Assembly (NCBI GenBank): GCA_947501215.1
Contig: CANMUS010000001.1
Span: 186,001 to 250,000 of the forward strand
Direction: 5' to 3'
Source: an uncultured Erythrobacter sp.
GTDB lineage: Bacteria > Pseudomonadota > Alphaproteobacteria > Sphingomonadales > Sphingomonadaceae
Length of the DNA: 64,000 bases
A program made the position numbers and the translations under genes. Of this stretch, positions 58,533 to 64,000 are shown one piece after another (the first letter of the stretch is position 1; every line of letters begins with the position of its first letter). The notes beneath the pieces are model-generated. The model did not search any database and was not told the origin of the DNA. It was given only the letters and a program-made list of their open reading frames with translations.

Positions 58533-59939
58533 TCAATCCCCCGTCAAAATACGATCGACCAGTTCCTTCACCGTGGGGGTGAAATTGTTCGAGTAGAAGG
58601 GGTCCTGCTTGAACCGGTAGGCCGCATGCCCCGCGAAGGCGAGGTTTTCGTCCGGGTCGCCGCCATGGGCGATGTCCTGCAGGGTTTTCTGGATGCAGAA
58701 GCTGCGCGGGTCGGCGAGACGGCCCGTCGTATGGTTGTCGTGATCCTTCCAACTGGAAAACTGGCAGTGCGACAGGCAACCCATGCATTCCTGCTGGTCG
58801 GTGCGGATCTGCTCGGCACTTTCGGGGGTGGTGAAGACTACCGTGTCGTCAGGCGTCTTGAGCGCTTCGGTAAAGCCTTCGTGCATCCAGCTCTGCGCCT
58901 TGCGCTGGTCGCCGGGATGGACGTAAAAATACTTCGCCTTCCCGTGATCAGCGAGCGGGATGGTGCCCTCTTCCTCGTCGCGCTTGAAGATCGGGATCTG
59001 GCGTTCGCTGCGGTGCATCAAATCGTAGAGGAACGGCGTCTTCACCGCGCTGGAGTAGAAGCCCGTGGGGCTGAACTTGTGCAGCAGTACATCGCCCGGC
59101 TCGACCGTGCGCAGCATGTCCTTCCACACCTGCGGGATCGGGCTTTCATGGGTGAGCAGCGGGCGCGTGCCGAACTGGAAGGCGATCTTGCCGAGCTCGG
59201 GATTGTCGATCCAGTCGTTCCATTCGCGCAGGAACCAGACGCCGCCGGCCATCACGATGGCAGTGTCCTCGCTGACGCCTTCGTTGCGCATGGTTTCGCG
59301 CAATGCCTTCACGCGCGGATAAGGATCTTCGGGCTTGGTCGGATCCTCTGCATTGGAGAGGCCGTTGTGGCCACCCGCCAGCCAGGGGTCTTCATAGACA
59401 ACCGCCGCCAGCAGGTCCGGCACCTTGGAATAGCTGCGCTTCCACAATGCCCGAAAGGCGCGCGCGGAGGACACGATCGGCAGGTAATGCACATTGTAGC
59501 GCTGGGCGATCTCGGCCAGCTTGTAGGGCATCCCCGCGCCGCAGGTAACGCCGTCGATCTTGTCCGCACAATTGTCGAGCACGCCTTCGAGCACCTGCTG
59601 CGCGCCGCCCTGCTCCCACAGGACGTTGATGTTGATCGCGCCCTTACCGTCGGCGATCTCGTAGGCGCGGTTCACCTGTTCGGTCGCGCCGTCGATGGCG
59701 TAGCGCACGAGCTGTTCGAAACGCTCCTTGCGGGTGGCCTGCGGATAGACCTGCGGGATCGGATTGCCGTCCTCGTCATAGCTGTCGGCGTTGACAGCAC
59801 TGACCGTGCCGATGCCGCCCGCTGCGGCCCAGGCTCCCGAACTCATGTGATTGGTGGCGGACACGCCCTTGCCGCCTTCGATCAGCGGCCAGACTTCCTT
59901 GCCGCCGTAAACGATGGGTTTGAGACCCTTGAAACTCAT
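58533..59939 (-). CDS. Nitronate monooxygenase-like FMN protein with C-terminal cysteine cluster
   Basis: 468-residue TIM-barrel protein of the 2-nitropropane dioxygenase/nitronate monooxygenase superfamily. The N-terminus (VWPLIEGGKGVSATNHMSSG) and the segments VTCGAGMPYKLAEIA and IVMAGGVWF fit an FMN-binding barrel. It is longer than usual enzymes. Near the C-terminus lies Cys385-x2-Cys388-x3-Cys392 (CMGCLSHC) plus Cys415, which could bind an iron-sulfur cluster or zinc. It is tightly coupled (TAATG) to the upstream methyltransferase gene. Substrate unknown. Confidence 0.82.
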   Translation of the reverse strand: MSFKGLKPIVYGGKEVWPLIEGGKGVSATNHMSSGAWAAAGGIGTVSAVNADSYDEDGNPIPQVYPQATRKERFEQLVRYAIDGATEQVNRAYEIADGKGAININVLWEQGGAQQVLEGVLDNCADKIDGVTCGAGMPYKLAEIAQRYNVHYLPIVSSARAFRALWKRSYSKVPDLLAAVVYEDPWLAGGHNGLSNAEDPTKPEDPYPRVKALRETMRNEGVSEDTAIVMAGGVWFLREWNDWIDNPELGKIAFQFGTRPLLTHESPIPQVWKDMLRTVEPGDVLLHKFSPTGFYSSAVKTPFLYDLMHRSERQIPIFKRDEEEGTIPLADHGKAKYFYVHPGDQRKAQSWMHEGFTEALKTPDDTVVFTTPESAEQIRTDQQECMGCLSHCQFSSWKDHDNHTTGRLADPRSFCIQKTLQDIAHGGDPDENLAFAGHAAYRFKQDPFYSNNFTPTVKELVDRILTGD

Positions 59940-60703
59940 TATGCTTTCTCTCTCTTCGTCGGCCGCTCGATGGGCGGCGCCTCGTGCGCGACACTGTCGC
60001 CGCGGCACGGTTCGATCTCTCCGGGTTCAGGCCTCGTAGCGGCTGCCTTGAACTGTGCATAGTAGCCCAGCAGTTCCGGCGCGTCCTTGAAGGCGACGAG
60101 TTCGTATCCCACCCGTTCCAGCTCGCACGATAGCAGCAGCGGGTCGATCCCGTGCTGGTCGGTCGGGCGATCCTTGTCGACCACGATGACTTGACCATCT
60201 TCTCGCAGCGACGGCCAGAGGCGCCAAAGGAATTCGTAGGGCTGTTCGATCTCGTGATACATGTGGACCATGAAGATGCGGTCGAAACTGTTGGCGGGCA
60301 GGCGCGGATCGGCCGGTTCGCCGCGGCGGATCGAAACATTGTCGAGCCGCTGACGCTCTACCCGGCGGCCGAGACGCGCCAACGCATCGCCGTCGATATC
60401 CTGTGCCAGCACCCGGCCGTTTTCGCCGACCCGCTTGGCGAGGCGGAGCGTATAATAGCCATTGCCCGCGCCGATATCGGCCACGGTCATACCCGGCTCA
60501 AGTTCGGCCAGGTCCATCACCGTCAGCGCCTCGCCGCGGCTGTCGCGCTGGTCCTCGCTATCGATGGAATAAGTGCCGATGCCGGATACCGGACGGTCGG
60601 GCGCGGGAAACTCGGCCGGTTCGTCTCCGGTGCTCAGCAGCCCGCCGTCGCAAGCGGCGAGACTGGCTGCGATGAGAGGGAGAAGAACGAGGCCGGGCCT
60701 CAC
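59939..60703 (-). CDS. Lipoprotein-type class I SAM-dependent methyltransferase
   Basis: 254-residue protein with the GTG start 60703 overlapping the prfB stop (GTGA). The N-terminus is a signal peptide with lipobox LAAC (Cys18), and Asp at position +2, which in enterobacteria keeps lipoproteins in the inner membrane. The remainder is a methyltransferase fold (motif I VADIGAGNGYYTLRLAKRVG; then VLAQDIDGDALARLG; VHMYHEI). An exported methyltransferase is unusual because SAM is cytoplasmic; the methyltransferase may be repurposed. Confidence 0.82.
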   Translation of the reverse strand: MRPGLVLLPLIAASLAACDGGLLSTGDEPAEFPAPDRPVSGIGTYSIDSEDQRDSRGEALTVMDLAELEPGMTVADIGAGNGYYTLRLAKRVGENGRVLAQDIDGDALARLGRRVERQRLDNVSIRRGEPADPRLPANSFDRIFMVHMYHEIEQPYEFLWRLWPSLREDGQVIVVDKDRPTDQHGIDPLLLSCELERVGYELVAFKDAPELLGYYAQFKAAATRPEPGEIEPCRGDSVAHEAPPIERPTKREKA

Positions 60704-61827
60704 TCCGCGTCCTCCACCTCGACCGTTTCGCCGGTCACCCGCTGGGCAAGTGCGGCGGAAATGAACGGATCGAGCGCGCCATCGAGGACGTCGTCGGGCG
60801 TGGGCGAGGTTACGCCTGTGCGCAGGTCCTTAACCATCTGGTAAGGCTGGAGGACGTAGCTGCGGATCTGGTGGCCCCAGCCGATGTCGCTCTTTTCCTG
60901 GTATTCGCCCGATGCCGCCGCCTCGCGCTCGGCCATTTCGCGCTCGAACAGGCGGGCCTTCAGCATGTTCATCGCAGTCGCGCGGTTCTTGTGCTGGCTG
61001 CGGTCGTTCTGGCTGGCAACGACGATCCCGCTCGGCTGGTGAGTGATGCGAACCGCGGAATCGGTCGTGTTGATGTGCTGACCGCCCGCACCGCTGGCGC
61101 GGTAGGTGTCGATCTTGAGGTCGGCGGGATTGATCTCGATATCGATGTCGTCGTCGATCACCGGATAGACCCAGACCGAGCTGAAGCTGGTGTGGCGCCG
61201 CGCGCTGCTATCATAGGGGCTGATGCGGACGAGGCGGTGGACGCCGCTCTCGGTCTTGGCATAGCCATAGGCATTGTCGCCCTTTACCAGCAGCGTGGCG
61301 GACTTGATGCCCGCCTGGTCGCCTGCCTGGTATTCGACCGTCTCGACCTTGTAGCCGCGCTGTTCGGCCCAGCGGGCGTACATGCGGAAGAGCATTTCCG
61401 CCCAGTCCTGGCTTTCGGTACCGCCGGCCCCTGCATGGATTTCGATATAGGTGTCGTTGCCGTCGGCCTCGCCCGAAAGCAGCGCTTGCACCTTGTCACG
61501 ATCTGCGCGTTCGGCGAGGCCTTCCAGCGAAGAGAGCCCCTCGCCCACGACCTCGTCGTCGCCCTCGGCCTCGCCCATTTCGACGAATTCGATGGCATCG
61601 GACATCTCGCTCTCGATCTCGCGCACGGTCGTGATCGCGGTCTCGAGGCGCTTTTGCTCCTGCGTGATTGCCTGTGCCTGCTTGGGATCGTCCCACAGCG
61701 TCGGATCCTGCACGCGCGCATCGAGTTCGTCGAGGCGACGCAGAGCGCGCTCCCAGTCGAGCGACTGGCGGACGAGCGCCAGTGCGGCTTCGATCCTCTC
61801 GATATGGGCCTGCCCTTCGGCACGCAT
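60700..61827 (-). CDS. prfB: Peptide chain release factor 2
   Basis: 375-residue class-I release factor for UAA and UGA stops. The GGQ motif is at 248-250 (GAGGQHINTTDSAVR), and the recognition tripeptide region reads SPY (203-205, SPYDSSARRHTSF) in place of the usual SPF. The frame is uninterrupted, without the programmed frameshift of E. coli prfB. ATG 61827 has AAGGAA upstream. It lies 89 bases after the penicillin-binding-protein gene and overlaps the methyltransferase gene. Confidence 0.96.
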   Translation of the reverse strand: MRAEGQAHIERIEAALALVRQSLDWERALRRLDELDARVQDPTLWDDPKQAQAITQEQKRLETAITTVREIESEMSDAIEFVEMGEAEGDDEVVGEGLSSLEGLAERADRDKVQALLSGEADGNDTYIEIHAGAGGTESQDWAEMLFRMYARWAEQRGYKVETVEYQAGDQAGIKSATLLVKGDNAYGYAKTESGVHRLVRISPYDSSARRHTSFSSVWVYPVIDDDIDIEINPADLKIDTYRASGAGGQHINTTDSAVRITHQPSGIVVASQNDRSQHKNRATAMNMLKARLFEREMAEREAAASGEYQEKSDIGWGHQIRSYVLQPYQMVKDLRTGVTSPTPDDVLDGALDPFISAALAQRVTGETVEVEDAE

Positions 61828-61916
61828 GGCGAATTCCTTCAAAACTTTCGGCAAATGACTTGCCACCGTCCCCTAACGCGCGGGCAGCGATTGTAAAGCT
61901 GGGTAGCCGGTGCTGG

Positions 61917-64000
61917 CTAGTAGATACCGCCCTGTTCCTCGACGAAATCGTCGGGACGCTCCACCTCACGAGCCGCTGCCCGCTGGGTCGGACCCTGCCG
62001 GGCACGGCGGATCAGCTCGAGGATTTCGTTGCGCTTGGCAGCGATCACGTCCGAGCGGGTGGAGCGCGGCGGTTCGGTGTCCGGCTTGAACGCCTCCCAG
62101 ATGATCGCGGCCTTCGGATCGTCGGACGGTGTGCCGTCGAACACGCGCTTGCCCGTGCGCCGGTCCACCTTGACCATGCGCACACCGGGCGGGGCGACGA
62201 AATCCTCGGCGTTCCAGCGCTCGCGCGTGGCCTCGACGAAGCGCTTCATGATCGGCGCCGCGGTATTGCCGCCCTGCACCCAGCCACCGAGATTGCGCGG
62301 CTGGTCGAAGCCGACGTACATGCCCGCGACGATGTCCGGCGTACCCCCGACGAACCAAGCATTGGTCGGGCCGTTGGTGGTCCCGGTCTTGCCGAATAGC
62401 GGCAACTCGAGGCTGCGCAGGCGCACGGCCGTGCCGCGGGTCACCACGCCCTGCAGCATGTGCACGACCTGGAACGCGGTGCGCGGATCGAGGACCTGCT
62501 TACCGCGCGGTTCGAAGCGGGGCATCGGCTGGCCGTCCCACTGCTCCATGTTGCAGCCGGTGCATTCGCGATTGTCGGAACGGAAGATCACCTTGCCGCG
62601 GCGGTCCTGCACGTAATCGATCACTGATCCATCGGTCTGCCGTCCCCAATTGGCCAGCGCGGCATAGCCGTTGACCATGCGCGCGACCGTTGTGTCGCCA
62701 GCGCCTAGCGCGAAAGAGTAATACGGCTCGTAATCGCCGATGCCGACGCGCTTGATCGTCTTGACCACATTATCCATGCCGGTCGTGTCGGCGATATGGA
62801 TGGTCATGAGATTGCGGCTCTGCTCGAGACCCCAGCGCATGGTGTGAACCCCGCCGCCGCCGCCGCCGAAGTTGCGGAAGCACTTCTCGCCGAGGTTGGC
62901 GCCCTGCCAAACGCAGAAGGTCTGATCTGGCACCTCGGTCGCCGGGGTCATGCCGTGGTCGAGCGCGGAGGCGTAGACGAAAGGCTTGATCGTCGAGCCG
63001 GGCTGGCGCTCGGCCTGTGTCGCGCGATTGAATGCGCCGAGGCGGCTGTCGAACCCGCCCTGCATGGCGAGCACACGGCCCGTCTGCGGCGCCTGCGCCA
63101 GGAAACCGCCCGAAATCTCCGGCACGCCCCGCAGCCGATAGCCGTCGCCCGACTGGACGGCAGCGACCACGTCGCCAAGCTTGAGCGACGAAGGCGCGCC
63201 GATGAGAGGAAAATCCTCGCCGTCGGTAAAGCCGATGGTCGCCGACGATCCGGTCGCGGTGATTACGCCAATGCGCCAGTCTTCGTAATTGATCGAGAGA
63301 TTGGACGAGGCGAGCTGCGAGTGCAGGTCGCCGTTCTCGGGATTAAGCGTGGCGACGGGCCCGGTGAAGCCGCGATTGCCGTGGTAGCTGATCAACTGCG
63401 CGCGCAACGCATCGCGCGCGGCATCCTGCAACTCGGTGTCGAGCGATGTCCGCACCCACAGCCCGCCAGCATAGACGCTGTTGCCACCGTCCTCGGCAGT
63501 CTCGCCGAAGCGGTCGATGAGCTGGCGGCGGACTTCTTCGAGGAAATAGCCCGCATCGGCCGATCGCTCGCTGCGCTGCTGAACGAGGCCGAGCGGCTGT
63601 GCCTTGGCGCGGCTCGCTTCGGCAGCAGTGACGAAACCGTTTGCCTGCATCTGGTCAAGCACGAAATCGCGGCGTGTCAGCGCGAGTTCGCGATATCGTT
63701 CGCGACCGTAGCGTTCGGGGGCTTTCGGCAGGATCGCGAGGAATGCGGTCTCGTGCAGGTCGAGATCGCCGACGTCCTTGTCGAAATAGGCCCGCGCGGC
63801 CGCCTGCACGCCGAAGCTGCGCCGCCCTAGGGGGATTTCATTGAGATAGAGCTCGAGGATTTCCTGCTTGGTCAATACGCTCTCGATGCGCGTCGCCAGG
63901 ATCATTTCCTTGAGCTTGCGGGTGATCGAATACTCGTCACCCAGCAGGAGGTTTTTCGCCACCTGCTGTGTGATGGTCGATCCGCCCACGGCGCGCTCGT
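61917..64000 (-). CDS. mrcA: Penicillin-binding protein 1A (partial, N-terminus outside window)
   Basis: Bifunctional class A PBP: glycosyltransferase and transpeptidase in peptidoglycan synthesis. The visible part starts inside the glycosyltransferase domain (GGSTITQQVAKNLL, ITRKLKEMILATRIE, ILELYLNEIPLG). The transpeptidase motifs are SxxK in QPGSTIKPFVY, SxN in EQSRNLM, and KTG in FGKTGTTNGPTNAWFVG. The C-terminus ends in a short charged tail. The gene continues past 64000 and heads a likely operon with prfB. Confidence 0.95.
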   Translation of the reverse strand, partial: ERAVGGSTITQQVAKNLLLGDEYSITRKLKEMILATRIESVLTKQEILELYLNEIPLGRRSFGVQAAARAYFDKDVGDLDLHETAFLAILPKAPERYGRERYRELALTRRDFVLDQMQANGFVTAAEASRAKAQPLGLVQQRSERSADAGYFLEEVRRQLIDRFGETAEDGGNSVYAGGLWVRTSLDTELQDAARDALRAQLISYHGNRGFTGPVATLNPENGDLHSQLASSNLSINYEDWRIGVITATGSSATIGFTDGEDFPLIGAPSSLKLGDVVAAVQSGDGYRLRGVPEISGGFLAQAPQTGRVLAMQGGFDSRLGAFNRATQAERQPGSTIKPFVYASALDHGMTPATEVPDQTFCVWQGANLGEKCFRNFGGGGGGVHTMRWGLEQSRNLMTIHIADTTGMDNVVKTIKRVGIGDYEPYYSFALGAGDTTVARMVNGYAALANWGRQTDGSVIDYVQDRRGKVIFRSDNRECTGCNMEQWDGQPMPRFEPRGKQVLDPRTAFQVVHMLQGVVTRGTAVRLRSLELPLFGKTGTTNGPTNAWFVGGTPDIVAGMYVGFDQPRNLGGWVQGGNTAAPIMKRFVEATRERWNAEDFVAPPGVRMVKVDRRTGKRVFDGTPSDDPKAAIIWEAFKPDTEPPRSTRSDVIAAKRNEILELIRRARQGPTQRAAAREVERPDDFVEEQGGIY

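Noticed and set aside
60700-61827. Programmed frameshift in prfB
   Set aside because: The reading frame is continuous from ATG 61827 to the stop with no in-frame UGA near codon 25.

Overview
The window is high-GC chromosomal DNA with dense, overlapping genes. Gene order and protein style point to a sphingomonad-type alphaproteobacterium, probably Erythrobacteraceae. The signs are a lipoyl-domain PdhB, a GTTC-N7-GTTC LexA box, RNase J with DUF1467 behind the nuo operon, and a trpE..trpGDC-lexA-comEC-gltX-gltA order. This taxonomic call is inference from synteny and protein families. I see no mobile element, CRISPR array, rRNA or prophage; one tRNA is present. The window cuts pdhB at its left edge (C-terminus missing) and a class A penicillin-binding protein at its right edge (N-terminus missing).

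Layout: 0-2.4 kb (-) holds ftsB-like, pdhA and pdhB. 2.5-7.4 kb (+) holds 4-hydroxyphenylpyruvate dioxygenase, a VOC protein, an MscS channel, a haloalkane-dehalogenase-like hydrolase and an MFS transporter. 7.4-9.05 kb (-) holds tRNA-Arg(CCT), a DUF1178 protein, a nitrilase-family amidohydrolase and glutaredoxin. At 9.1-9.7 kb a small heat-shock gene sits behind a sigma-32-like promoter and a leader that folds like a ROSE RNA thermometer. 10.0-13.0 kb (-) holds pyrG, secG and tpiA. 13.2-21.7 kb (+) holds a PpiD/SurA-like chaperone, trpE, a lipoprotein, a proline iminopeptidase, trpGDC and lexA. comEC (-) follows, then gltX-gltA (+) with a clear terminator.

26.8-33.5 kb is the least conventional part. 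Four minus-strand genes encode an HPt-like protein lacking its histidine, a two-part membrane protein, an unrecognised helical protein, and a histidine-kinase-like protein whose phospho-acceptor histidine is a proline. They stand opposite a large membrane-anchored coiled-coil protein. 33.5-52.6 kb (-) is one compact block: nuoA-N for respiratory complex I, then birA, coaX, RNase J and DUF1467. It contains four extra small genes: a lipoprotein between nuoC and nuoD, and three short membrane proteins around nuoE. NuoC has an unusual Lys/Ala/Pro-rich tail.

52.7-58.1 kb carries an aldehyde dehydrogenase, a thiolase, a lipoprotein, an SH3-domain protein, a D-2-hydroxyacid dehydrogenase and an NTF2-like protein. 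58.1-64 kb (-) reads as a run of mrcA-like PBP, prfB, a lipoprotein methyltransferase, a nitronate-monooxygenase-like protein with a C-terminal cysteine cluster, and a GNAT protein. Most of the window is core metabolism, respiration, translation and envelope function. The candidates for novelty are the degenerate phosphorelay locus, the accessory genes inside nuo and the thermosensor leader.
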